NCBI GenBank assembly: GCA_013396635.1
Contig: WBMW01004862.1
Span: 1 to 64,000, forward strand
From: Penelope pileata
Taxonomy: Eukaryota; Chordata; Aves; Galliformes; Cracidae
DNA length: 64,000 nucleotides
Reading direction: 5' to 3'
Each line of letters opens with the position of its first letter. Position 1 is the stretch's first letter. Shown here piece after piece: positions 1 to 13,500 of the stretch. Below the pieces are notes generated by a model. It was not told the origin of the DNA and did no database searches. It saw nothing but the letters and a program-made list of their open reading frames with translations. Position numbers and translations under genes: made by a program.

Positions 1-1420
1 CCCATGGTCCAAATAACCAAACCAAATAACCTGTCTATGACACCACTCCCTCAACCATTTATTGATTTTCTCAATTCTTTCCTCCCTTTCCCTCCCCTTC
101 CCTTTAACCGGGAGGACTGATGAAAAGATTATCTGCGCTCCCGAGCCCTTCACCATTGCTCCCAGTGGAGCAAAACCAGAAAAACCATAAAAATCAAAAT
201 CATTAGTAAAATTTTAAATGATGAAATGAAAGTCCCTTAAAAGGATAATAACAAATAGTTATAGGCTTCTTAAGCTATACGGACCAAAATACTTTTAACT
301 CTGCAAAAATTTGAGATCTAATCTTCTGATAATTTTCTTTCCCTAAGCTGGTATGATATTTATCAGGACCATACAGAAAAGCTTGTGATCTATTTTTAAA
401 ATTCTTTATGATTCCACAACAAAGATTTTCTGTTTTTTAATGTTTTGATCTTCATGTTGAAAAATCTGCAAACTACATTTATATATTTGATAACAGTACA
501 TAGGCACATCAGCAATATAAAATAATTTTCCTAAATACAACAGATGCCAATTTTTATTTTTTTGTTTCTGGTTATTGCAGAAAGGAAAAATGCCAGTCCT
601 GTGTACGACAGCAAGCAATGTGGCTTCTAGTCCTCAGCAGTAAATATACCTGGAATATTGACAGAAGTGGCACTCAGCCTGAACATCCATCACCATTGTG
701 ATAGTTTGAAGTGCATCTGGTCCTTTGGAGTATATTTGCTGTGATTACTCAGTTCAGGTCTTTTCCAACTATTGTATGTGTCATCAGATGACAGTAATGA
801 AAATAACTGCAGTCATTATTATAGGGTTTAGGGCTCTGCCATCTGTTGAATATTAGCCTTTGCCTTCACCCAACTGGCATGTGGTTGTGCCAAAATCAAC
901 ATATAAGCAGTGTCACCAGACTACAGTTGTGTATACTTGTATATCTCTTGTTTTTATGTATCCTAAGGAATTATATAAAATAGAGCCAAGTAATCACCAA
1001 GGAAAAAGATCTGACAGAATAAATGTAGTTCAAGTACTGACACCCAGTTACAATGGAGTACAGAACTGGGGACTGTAGTCGATATTTGCCATTACAAGCT
1101 ATATACACATGGAAATTGTGACTGTGTTAAGCATATGTTAAGACCCTATAGTGTCAAACACAGATCCTAACAGACTTTTTACTATAGAATCAACATTACT
1201 TGGCACACTGTAAAACATCTTAGCTACAAGGTAATGTATACTACTAGCATAACACAATGCAGGACAATTAAATACATTATTCAACCCTATAAAATATCAG
1301 TATTTGCCCTCATACATAAAGTGTCCCAGTAGATACTGTGACATGACTGATACGAATGCCCAGGCCTCAGACTACAGAAGTTTCTCAAGCCTTTGGAAGA
1401 CTTAAATCCCTTTGAAGATG
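1..1420. other. AT-rich intergenic or intronic sequence, nothing recognised
   Basis: No repeat family, RNA gene or convincing exon is visible. Open frames on either strand are at most about 70 codons, have no domain signature, and use the AT-rich composition expected by chance. Confidence 0.6.

Positions 1421-1458
<38 letters not shown>
1421..1458. repeat. poly-A tract (A38)
   Basis: This is an uninterrupted run of 38 A, the longest homopolymer in the window. The upstream bases show no close AATAAA signal, and no clear target-site duplication brackets it, so a processed retrocopy is possible but not supported. Such a long run is also prone to length error in an assembly. Confidence 0.9.
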
Positions 1459-1460
<2 letters not shown>

Positions 1461-4400
1461 GAAGTATTGTGATACCAGCTAACTCCTTCCCACACCCAGA
1501 CTAGAGAGCTCATCAGTCACACGACAAGTGGTGTAGACTGCGTCTTCCATAACAATACATATGCTCCCGCTGCATCTGTCCCTCAAAAGATCATTCTAAA
1601 CAAAATATTTGTTTATGCATTACTACTTGCTATATCACAGATGATTAGGATTATTTTGTAAAATTCAGGTACTTACTGTTAAGTGCTAGGTTTTAGTGAT
1701 GACTACTTCAAAGAAAGTGTATGACCATCACTTTGAAAAAAAATAAGTAAAGAATAAGCACTGCACTGAAAAACTTTGACATGAGATCCAAAATGAAATG
1801 AAACTCTGAAATGAACTCTGTGAGATATAACAAATCAAGCACCAAGCATAACTCAATCAAGAACCTATTATGGCTAGAAATTTTAATAAAAGAAAAGAAT
1901 ATAGTTTTCCATTAAACACTGGGATCATTAAACACTTGGAATTGTTCTTTCAGAAACAAACCAAAGCTTACATTAATTTTCAGCTACAGAATAAAGGTAC
2001 ATTGAAATGTAACCACTACTGCTGGTGATTTAGCAGTATACTGACTGCTCAGACGGTAGAGGTTTGTAGCAACAGATATCATCTTCTGAATATCTAATTC
2101 AGTTTGCTTAATTCAATGCCACAGATGACTCTCATATCATCTTATAACCCTGAGTTCTTAAATCACATAGACTGAACATCAGAGGAAAGATGAATTAAAA
2201 CATGTAGAATGACTTCCAGGTTTTTCTTTTGTTTTTCTTCCCAGTTTCTTCTCAGTTTGCCAACATGTCCACACGTTTTATCAGTATTTTCTCTATTATC
2301 ATTATCCAAATCTTTCAATTCAAAAATAGATGAAAAATGTTGAAGATGGAAGACAGTATCTTGCCATCATTTATGGAATAAGTCACTTCCCAAAACACAG
2401 AGAAAATGAGTAGCATCCAAAATCCAGAAGAGCTGATATGCTGATATCTTAAGGAGTAAAGTTGTGGTTCACCAATATGATGAAGACTTGCTTTCAGTTT
2501 CTTTTCATACTCTCAAAGCATTAATGCACTATGAGATAGTAGCTCTAGGTAACAGCTGTCTCTTTATCCATCTCACTGTTTTTAAGCAGAAGTCCCACCC
2601 TTGAGGAATGGAATCTTCTCAACTAGGCTTATTGAAATATTTACATTACAATGAAAAATTTTGTCTTCGGTATATTCAGATGTTTCTAAGAAGTACCATT
2701 TTATCAAAATATGCCTGGGAAGTGTAATTCTTTGAAAATAAATGGATCATAAGAGAAAGAAAGAAAAAAAACCTCAGACCTCATAATGGAAGAAGGGTGA
2801 CATGCAACTCGCACTTCACCATAGCTCTATGGGAACTGTAATCAGGCTAAGTGCTACAAAATGTAGCTGCAATTATTTGCAGATGAAAAAATCCACCTAC
2901 AGATATTTCTTAAATCAAAATTGAGGATGAATAATTAGAGGTCATTCTGTTAAACTAAGAGCATTTTAGTGTAATATTTGTCAAGGTTCTGTCACAGGAT
3001 TTTTGTAGCTGCTTTTATAAGAAAGGGCAAAAATAAATTCTAACATTCTGCACACATCTTCATATTCAAATGCAAAGCTGTGGACAACTCAAAATGCTGC
3101 CAAGCAAAATAGTGCTGCAGGCCATCTTCACTGATAGAAGCATAGCTGGAATGAGAACCTTCACTAAGATATCCACTGGAGCATAGGAGTACAAAGATTG
3201 AAGAAACAGCCACATAATTGGGCAACGGGCAATCCAATGCAGTTTCTAGGGATACAAAATTGGACCAAATTAGAGAAAATTATAAATCCAGACTATTCAG
3301 CCATCTGTGGAGTCACAAAGCAAAGTAGTGGATTAGACAAAAAGTCCAGTAGTTTCATTAGACTTTGAAGATAATTTATGGCTTAACATTTCCCTTATTC
3401 ATCCAGGAATGGCCTAGAGAAAAGAACCTTTATCTCAGGTGGAAGGACACTTGGCTTTATCATCCACAGCTCTAGGTACAAAGGTTGTATTAGGTGAAGG
3501 GGAAATGTGATAGGAGAAACAAAGCAGATAACAGAAGGCAGCAAGAGAGAAGTCTGTCCAGGAAATCCATAAGGGGAAAAAAAAATCTGTTTATATTGCT
3601 ACTCTAAAGAAGCACATACTCCATGTTTTCATGAGCACTGCATACACATATAAGCAAAATTTAGCTTTGTCTTCTTCCAACTATCTCATCTGGTTACTAG
3701 CCAAAAGACTGATCCTCTATTACAGATTCAGACTTTCTGACAACCACAAAATAGCTCCTGTCAACTGAGCCTGATCAGCATCCAGGCCCTCATTCTGACT
3801 CAATATCAAAATACATTTCCTCATTTCACACCAAAATCAGCCTTGCAAAAATAATTAAAAAATAAAAGAAATACTGACTTCACTATAACTTATTGAAATA
3901 GAATCAAAGCTTCTATCAAAAGAATCACTGTGATCCCTATTGGTTAGAAGTAAAGCAAAAACCTATAAAACAAGCTGAGTCCAAGAAATATGCCATAGAG
4001 CAGAACTATGTGATAGGTGAAAATCTGAAAACCATATTTTCAATAATTCAATGGCCATGAGCAGTGATGTGAAAACAGACATGCCTGCAGCAGCAGTCAC
4101 AGAAATTATCCTGAATTGCTTAGTATTGCTTAGTTAATGCAGAGTTATTAAAAAAAAAATAGATAAATATGCTTCTTTCTTAATTCTGTGAAAGATCCTG
4201 AGACTCTAACAGACACTGTGAATCAATGAATTCATCTATACAATCAAGAGGTATAGTAGTTATTGCTCACTCATTGTGATGTAGCTTTCTTTAAAGCCAA
4301 ATTAAGAGAACAGGAGTGAGATATCAAGAAAGGGCTGGCTAGTAGATTGACACATGCCGTTGAGCTAGGTTAGATCAATCAAATCATCCACACAGACCTT

Positions 4401-4639
4401 TGAGTATAAATGGGTGTATGCTGAAAGAAAATATCTGCACAATCTGATGAAGACTTTGAAACAGCAATTCATCATTAGTTTCAATATGAATTGCAATAAA
4501 GACTGAGCAAATGACAGATGTTCTATGCAAAGTCAGCCATTGTAGAAGAATGCAAGAGATAAGACACTTTAACTCTTTCTAGCAATGACTGGAAAATCAC
4601 AAAGCCAAACTCTATGGTCATAGAAATACTATTTCTCTT
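1459..4639. other. AT-rich sequence, nothing recognised
   Basis: I see no transposon ends, coding domain or RNA gene in this stretch. Small open frames (for example the 65-codon one on the minus strand at 3,040-3,237) have no recognisable features. Confidence 0.6.
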
Positions 4640-4656
4640 AAAAAAAAAAAAAAAAA
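4640..4656. repeat. poly-A tract (A17)
   Basis: A simple homopolymer run in unannotated sequence, with no retroposon body recognised upstream. Confidence 0.9.
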
Positions 4657-7498
4657 TCCTCTGCTTTTAGAATGGCTCAGTCTGTTCTGCCAAACTGCCT
4701 TGAGTGCACAACCATGCTACAAATAGACTATAATTGAAGTTGCTATTTACCAGCAACAGACCTTGTAGTAATTACATAACACAAGTCGTATTTGGTTAAA
4801 GAGGAAGGTAAAGGAGCACAAGAGCCAACACATCACTAGAACTGCCTTACAAAGAGTATAGAATATGTGTTACTTATGCACAAGCTTAATTTAAGAGGCT
4901 GCTGGAAGTAAGTTTCTACAAGTCAGTCCCAGGTTCACACAAATTCTACAAGCAATTCTCAAGGAGACATTAAACCACCCATGTCTTCTAAACCACTCTT
5001 GAATTATTCCTTTTCATCCTGACACATCCACTACTTCCTCTTCCCCAATTATGCTCTAAAACTGCAAGTTGTATATCCCTTGAGAGCCAAGAAATGATTC
5101 AGAGGGGACCACGAGGTCTGATGGGGTCATTTAAAAATGGCTTAAGCCAATGCAAAACTGCCATGCTGTCAAAAAGAATGATCCCCTTTCCCATGGACAC
5201 AGATTGTTATTCCCTCCTTTTCATCAGCTCTAGCGCTAAATGGATCCATGCAAAGTGTCATATAAGTTTACTGACCCAAAGGAAAACTTCTGTTTTTTGA
5301 AGGGCTGATTTTCGGTGTAAATCATCACACAGCCACATTCTCGCTAATGCCAACACAACAAGCAGAAAAGCTAGAGGGAAGGGCAGGATCATCCTTTTCT
5401 TTGTGCCAGTCTTAGACTGACATAACTTCCTTAGAAGAAGCACTGCTTTTAGAAGCTGTTCAGTTCTCTCCAGAGCAGGAAAGTGAAAAGCTACTCTTAA
5501 TTAGTAGCTTTACACTAGCCAGGGGACTACTAAATGCTTGTAATTTCTGGCAGAAGCTCAGATCTTTCAGAACCAAGTGGATATGCACCATGCCAGCCAA
5601 TGATTAGTACAGACTGTCATTCCCCAACCTTGAGGAAATGAGCTGCTTCCAAAACTCCAGAATCACATACACACAGAGGAGCTCAAGAGGGTCTCATAAG
5701 TTCAGAAAGCTTAAAATAAAGGTGCATCTGTCATACAAGAACAGCTCTTTTCCAGGAATGAGGATCCAGAAAGAGGAAGAAAGTGAGTGCTTCCGAAGCC
5801 TGTGGAATATCAGCATTTTTCAATTTCTGAATAGCTCCGGCAAAAGTTGCCAACAGTTTGAGTGCAAGGACTTTTTGATGTTTCAGCAGTCAGGGTCAGT
5901 CACCTCATAGAAAAACCTAGACCACCTGCACTGACAGCACCCACGGCAATCAAGAATAATGTGTAAACTAGATACTTGCTTTTTTTGGCAGGGGAAGCTA
6001 TTAGGTTCCTCTGTGCCACACATCTGCTCTGCAATGGGAGGTCAAGTACCCTTGCTCAACATAACACATTCAACTTCTTAGCACAGCTATAAACTCAGGT
6101 TTTACAGGTAAAATGGCAAGGCTTGAGGGAAAATGAGGAGCATTGCACAGCTGTGGCAAGCAATAAGACCTTTGCATGTTTTATTGCAGATGGCAAATTC
6201 CCAAGGATTTAATATGGCAAATACGGCTGGAGGTAAGTCAGGGAGTAACTGAAAAAAAATATCCAAAATTAGTGAATGCCTGCACACTCCCACTTGATCA
6301 CTATCAAGCCAATGTCAAGAAAGTTTTCAGTGCAGGAGAGCTGTTATTTTCTCATTTGTGCAAAACATCAGCATCTTCCAAAATAAACTCTTCCTCTTGC
6401 AAAGTAACACAAAAATGTTTTCCTTTATTTAATTATCCTAATGATTAAAAGGTAGACTACTGAAATTAACTAGAGAACATTTTTTGCTTTCTCCCAAGTA
6501 TTTCCTTGCTTCTCATTTGTTTGGCTCCTTTTTCATGAGCATATAAATTAGTCCTTCAAACATACTCATCAACAGAGATCCTTTTAAGTGCCAAGGTTTT
6601 CAAAATCTCATTTTCCAGAAACTTTATAAGCATGAATTTTAACATCTGGCAGTGTTATCTCAGATGAGAAATTTGGTAAAGATGGACCTTAATTAATATT
6701 TAAATGGAGTGCTACACAGTTGTCAATTTTAACCTACAAAAGAGTCTAAAACCTTTGGAACTTCCAGAAAGAAGGCTTTTTTTTCTAGCCAAGCCAGCAG
6801 ACGACATTTTCATATTCCAGATTTCTCCTAATTGTGCTTTGTGTTGGCAGAATGACAGTGTGCCAACTGTAGCACTAAGGTCAACATAGATTACTAAAGG
6901 GAAGCGTGCTTGATATGTTAAAGAGACAACCTATTGAAAGAAATATAGGGAACTAATTTTGGAGTGTTGCATCTTTTGAAATTACTCACTGATTAAATAG
7001 TTCTTTTTTTTAGAAACAGATTACTTTAAAAAAATACTTTGTTATTAGCCTATTTGTCAAATGTAACAATGGTTACAACGTGCAATAACTTCAAAATTTT
7101 CATCATCTCAAATCCCATGCAACAGAACTGATTTTCTTTTGCGTCAGACTTTTTGGTCAGTTGTTCATCATCTCCATCATCCATGAGGAAGATTCATTCA
7201 CCTTACTTGTCCTAGTTCTGCCCCTATGTCATAATCTTTCAATATGTAAACTCTGGCAGAGGACATCTATGAGCTCTAAATCATTTGAAACTGAAGATGT
7301 ATTCTGGAAAGTCATGCCTGCATGCTTGTTTTAGATTTTTTCTATGCAACTGATTTTGGTCACTGTCTATATGGGCAGATGCTACAGAGCCAGGTGTACC
7401 TTTAGATTTAACAGAAGATGACAGAAGCTTGACTTCTTATGATTCACACTAACATCTGCTTTTTACAGCAAAATGCAGTGCACCATAATTGAAGGTTT
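4657..7498. other. AT-rich sequence, nothing recognised
   Basis: No repeat family or gene is recognised. Open frames of up to 90 codons at 5,638-5,910 and 6,176-6,448 lack domain motifs and fit chance expectation. Confidence 0.6.
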
Positions 7499-7517
7499 AA
7501 AAAAAAAAAAAAAAAAC
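7499..7517. repeat. poly-A tract (A19)
   Basis: A simple homopolymer run, with no flanking target-site duplication seen. Confidence 0.9.
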
Positions 7518-10500
7518 AGTTTCAATAGCAGAATATAATGATACATAGGTTTAATGCCTAAATGCCACATCAAGAATTAATCTTAAATTTTTCAGAGAAG
7601 TATGACACCACCGCAAGCTGAGGAATTTCTAGGCAAATTTTAAACATTAGGAACTGAAAGTGCTTTATTTAGAGATGTGGAATACATTTGATCATAAAGG
7701 CTACATATTTGTCTTTCTGTTGCAGAGCTCTGAGAGAAAGCAGTTTGCAAAAAGTAGGCATTGGAGAGATCAAGTTCAAAGATCATTACAGACCTGTGCA
7801 AACCAAAGATAAATTAGGAGTAATGCAGAAGGTCTGTTAATGCGTTCTAGTCTGTAAGGGAAAGGCTCTTTCACACTACCAAGTCCCAACTCCGAAGTAC
7901 CACAGAAAATTTCTCCATAAAGCCTGTTTAATTATGCTTTGCATTGGGATGGCTGGAACTTATTTTTACTTCTGTTCACCATTAATTGACTTCAAAAGTA
8001 TTTTATAAACAAGAAGTTTCTGACAGTCAAAGCATATATTTCCTTTATGGTCTATTTTTATTTACTGCAAGGTTTTGCTATGAAAACTCTACTGCAAGAT
8101 TTTCTTATATTCCTAATTTTGTAAATGTGAAAAGAAAAGCATATCCAGAATATTAATCAAGCCCTAATTCTGTCTTTAAGATCAAACATAAATGTTGAGG
8201 TCTAACAAAGGATTATGACTACAAAAGTCACGTCTGTACCTTAAAAGCAGATTTGAAAAATACAAAAATATTCCAGTTCTGACTGTATAGTCAAGAGAAA
8301 ACACCTTCACATAGAACATTTCCAGTCTTTTCAATAAGTTACTCAGGTATTAATTTTCCAGAGTAGGTGCAGAGCGTACAATGAATATATTAGTTTCAAC
8401 TTCAAGTCTCGTGTTACTATAAATTGTCATCTAGCAATCAGTAGCATCTGAGAATGAACAAAAGATTACAAGTAAAAAAAAAAAAAAAGCAGCAAAAATG
8501 AAAAATGATTTTCTACCCCCCCCTCAGCACAGCATTTGAGAACAATAATCTGCCTTGCCTACTTGTGACATTCAATAGCATTAGCAGAGGCATAGCACAG
8601 TACATTAATATTTCATTATTTCTTTTTGGCTTCATCCTGGCTAAAAAAAATCCTGCATGATGTTGTCCTGGTATTTTATTAATCCAATTGTACCATTCTT
8701 TCATCCTGCATGATTTGTATAAGATCAAGGCATCCTCCTTCAGAGAAGGAAAAGCTAGTTCATTAAAGCAGAATATCACTGGACTACTCATTCATACTGT
8801 AATAGTGGAGACTTGTTGAAAAACAAGAGCATCCAATAACAACTTCTACTGGGAAGCTGTACCTTGAAGTGAAGTGTACTAGTGTGTGCTCTGCAGCCTA
8901 CTTTTCTTTCCATTTCTTCACTGAGACATCTGTTCTGGAGAGCAAAGAATATACTTGATTCTCCCTCTGTCCAGCTGGTAGCATAGTACCGCCATATTGA
9001 TCCGTGAAGGAAGAAATCACAATCAGTCCTGATGTTGGCTTCTTTTAGGGGAAGAATGCATTAGTACTAATGCTCTAATCTCCCTTGGAAAGGAAACAGG
9101 AGATAAGAGCCTCTTTCCAAGGAGAAAACATTGAAAAGGTCATATAGCATACTGAAGAACAAATGTAAGCATAGAGGCAATTTTGTGCCAAATTCTATTT
9201 TGAGTTCTTTTTTGTTTTTCTGAAGCAAAAATATCATCTGAGCTGATTTTTTTTCATTTTTATGCTCAATTTGAATGTACCACCTTTCATGATGAACAAA
9301 GTAAAATGGGGGTATTTTCAAGAAAACCAGTCTTTTGTGCTTTAAAGAAAATGCCCTTGTCATTTTTTGCATACTGTTTAGTCCAAAAGGAGTTTTCTGG
9401 CAAGCTTCAAATGCTGTATATATGTAGTCAAAGGGAAGAGTTCATACTTGACTGACTTTAGAAGTAAGGGATAAGAAAAAAATTCATTAACACATAAAAA
9501 TGTATTTTACAACATAAATCAGTATGGAACACATCTGGCTTTGTGGCTACATCTATATGGAACACAACATTTATAACAACTCTGATTTAATGCCTCAAGG
9601 AAACTGTACTACAAGTATGCTCAAGGTACTAGAAGGTCATTGCTTCAGGTACTGATCCAGTTCTGCAAAGTCAACAAGAAATCTCGGAGTATTGTATTAG
9701 GTACTAAACACATAGAAAATGTATCTTAGGAAAGCAATTATGTGTAATATAATCAAGACAATTTCCTTGTCTTTTCAGCACCTGTGATCATACATTACTA
9801 GTACACTTTGTGGCAAACACAGGAGCAGTTAGTTTAAAGGACGGAAAGCACTCTGAAAAAAATTTTCAATGCTAGGTTAAGAAATTCACACTCACCAAAA
9901 AGTCAAGCAATTCGAAGTTAAGATTTCCATGGCAAATGCAACATCCACACTGCATGTAAGCTTGAAAATATCTGCCAAAGGAAGTGTTAGAAAATTCTCT
10001 ACAAGGTAAAAAGGAACTAAGTTAAAATTCCTGTGAGAATCATCATTTCAAATTCCTTGACTCCTCTGTGCATGTACATTCTTATCAGGACATTGCACAG
10101 ACATACTTTTTTGCATTTCATACTACAATTTCACTACATTTCTAGCACTGTAGAATATTTCACTGTGAATGTTAAGCACTGAAATTCTAATACCTTGCTC
10201 TTAAGGAAAAGGCTTACCAGAGCAGAAGCTGAGCTGTATTAATTTATTGCCATGATGAAGAGGATAGCGAGAATCAGAACGGACACTAACTCTTTCTATT
10301 TTCTCCACTACTCTTTGATTGCAATCATTGTGGTCTCTATGGATATCTTATCCATAACAGACACACCAACATCTGAAGTCATTTACTGAGACTGGAAAAC
10401 AATCCAGAAAAAATGTGCTGCTGCCAGAACTTGGCATATTAGACAGTCTGAAAAGATTGCCAAGACTGGCATTTTGCCTACGTTGCCCAGGGCTATAGAA

Positions 10501-13500
10501 GACTAGCATAAACTAAAAATAGTTGAAAAGATCAAGTGTGTTTGTTTTTATGAAGTACTTTTCTTTTAAAACACAACTTGCTTATCAGACCACATAGGCT
10601 TAATTTGACATGGTGCTGATGACTTGAGGAATGGCGCTGTGGATCGTATGGGTTTCATATGGTTTGAAAGGATTCTGCATAACTGGATCTACAGCACGTT
10701 GGTACGTAAAATGTTATGCACAAGGTGAAATTTTAAGAAGCCCCAAAGAAGTCAGAAAAGCAAACCTCACTGAAAATCTCATAAATCATCTAAAAGTTGA
10801 TGGAGAAAAATGAAAAACAGATAGAGGATTAATATTTGATTAATTATTTTAAGTGCTGTGGCCTTCCTATACCCACAGACTTCAAACCTCAAGACACACA
10901 CAGGCTGAGCCATAATATGATAAACTGTTTTCTCAAGTTTTGCAAAGACCCTCTCCAGATATTTTGAAAAGGTGGAAATGAATTTATCTCAAGTCTTGCA
11001 GAACTATTTGGATGTACGCAGACAAACATACTATTAACTACTATTAATTTTGTTTGGAATTTTTAAATCATTTTGCTTCTGGTTTTTGTGTTTTCCTTCT
11101 GAAAGTCACCATGAATCAAAGCTGTACAGGCAAAAATGTGTGTAGAATGTCAGCTACCAAATCAATAAAAATCGTCCAACTGTCAAATGTAATAAGCTCA
11201 CAACCGGTGTCAGAGAATATTTCAGAATATAAAGATTATATTTTAATTAATTACTTTAAGATATCAAGAAAAGATAAGTTTGGGACAGCTTTCTGTTGGA
11301 AGTTTTATAAATTGAAATATATGTTCACTCTGAGTTCAAATGATTACTAACTGTGAACTGCTTACAAAGTTTAAATTTTAATGCAATCTTGCAGAAGAAA
11401 AATACAGACTACACAGAAAGCAGTAGGTTGGTTAATTTTCCAACATTTACAGTTTCTGCCAGTTTCTTGCATAGATCTTTGCCTAAGTTCCTTTGAACCA
11501 GAAGAGCTTTGTAATTTACAAATTCATGTTGTATAATCCCAAAAACTGAGAGCAATTTTAGGTTTCTTACAGTGCATTTTCATAAAACTGTCAGATTTTC
11601 CTTTCAGGTTCTGTACATACAGATGGCGTAATCGCTTTGAACTAGAATTTGGTGATCTCTAGCACCTGAAGGAACTAAAAGTATTGCAAAGCTTCCATTG
11701 ATTTCAGAGAGGTAGAATCAAGACCAAATTTCCTATCCATTCCAATAAAATTTACATGAATTCAAAAAGAGGACTGTAGACTACATAATCTCTCCCTACG
11801 GAAGGATATTGTGTGTTTGGAAGCAAACCACACACACTAGAAAGCTGCTTGTATTTGTAACAGGAGTAGTACTGTATCTGACCAACATTGTGGTTTTCAA
11901 AGCCATTGCTATTCAGACGTGGAAGATGGAGGGTTCCATTTTTTTGGATCTGATACAGATGAAGTACTGGCTTTCGCAAGACAAGTAAACAAGAAAACTA
12001 GTTTGGCAAGATGAATTTTTCTGAAGAGCCAATAAAACATCATTTCACAAACTTCTCTCAAGTGCTGATCCACACATTTCTAGTTACTGGTTTTTGGGCA
12101 GCTGCCGAGTCATCACAGTGACTGACATCTTTTTCTTTTCCCTATATACTTTTGACTTTAAAAAATGCTTATTTGGTGCATCACTAGCAGTTTTCAATAC
12201 ACTGGTTACTGTGCCCTACAGACCTCGGAGTGAAATTAGACCTTCTCTTGGCCCTTAGAGACAGTCTCCAATAATTATTTCTGCAATATTTTCTCCTTCT
12301 GACTCTTCCAGAACAATAGTGAGTTGGACGCTGCAAAGCATAGATGCCACTGAACTCACGCCTACAAATCTCTTCTCTGCTACCTGCAAATGTTGTGGCA
12401 CACAGCAACTGTAAATAGAGCCTCTTAATGCTGAACTAGATCTCTGTATCTCTTGATACAGTTAGCCTTCTCTCTTTTCCCCTTCCCCTCAGTCCCTAAG
12501 AGATGAGGGATAGGTACAACAAACTTTTTTCTTCATTATGCTGGCAGTAGTGGAGTTTGTCCCTGTTGGTGCCTGCGATCACATCTGCATGTTATTGCCC
12601 TATTTCTTATAGGGATTTTTGGCATGCATGGATGAATTTTATTACCAGAAGTTTCATACAAAACCTTGGCCTTATGGGAAATATCTTCATGATGACTGAG
12701 AAAGAGGTTAAATATATCAATGCAATTTAGTTGTCTACGTTAGGAGATTCATGGATTTTAAATGACCTTTTTTGTGTCTTGGCATCTACATAGATAGGAA
12801 TGCATGTTAAAGGAGAAGCTGTTGCCTGTATCATGCATTCAGAGACATCCTGATCCAATTAAGAGTGTCACTGATGGAGTCATGATTTCAATTCACTTTG
12901 GTCTCTGATTTGTGCTCTGGACAAAACAAGTAATTCCTGGCTTCTCTAGTCCTGTTCCTACTTTGACCAAATCTTCATAAATAAAATATAAAAGCACCAT
13001 AAATGGGTACAGTAGTACTACATTCAAGTACTATAGAAGTGTACAGTAGTACTTTTAACTTCTTATAAATCATGGCGTAGTTGCCATTAAGGTAAAGGGA
13101 AAACTATTTTAAGGGATATTTTCACTTTCCATATGCTAAAGAAAGAACTTATTAAAATGTTGTCTATCATGAAAATTTGTAGTATATCTGATTTTATACT
13201 CTATCTTTAGAAGTTATAAATGTTTCTGTTACTAAATCAGCTCAGGTGTTTTAACCATAAGGTAAGGCAGAACAAAACTTGTGCCATGTTTTCAAACAGC
13301 AATTAACACAAGAGCTTCTAGGGCTGACGTGCATACAAAATAGGAATACTAATGCACAGCAAATCTTTTTGGCAATAGCACATTTAGAAAGATGTTCCAG
13401 TTTTCAAGCACATTTTTATGTACAGCATACTTTACCTACTCACAGAAATCTGTAATATCTACTTCTGAGTCAATCACAAAAAAACTTATTGAAACAGAAC

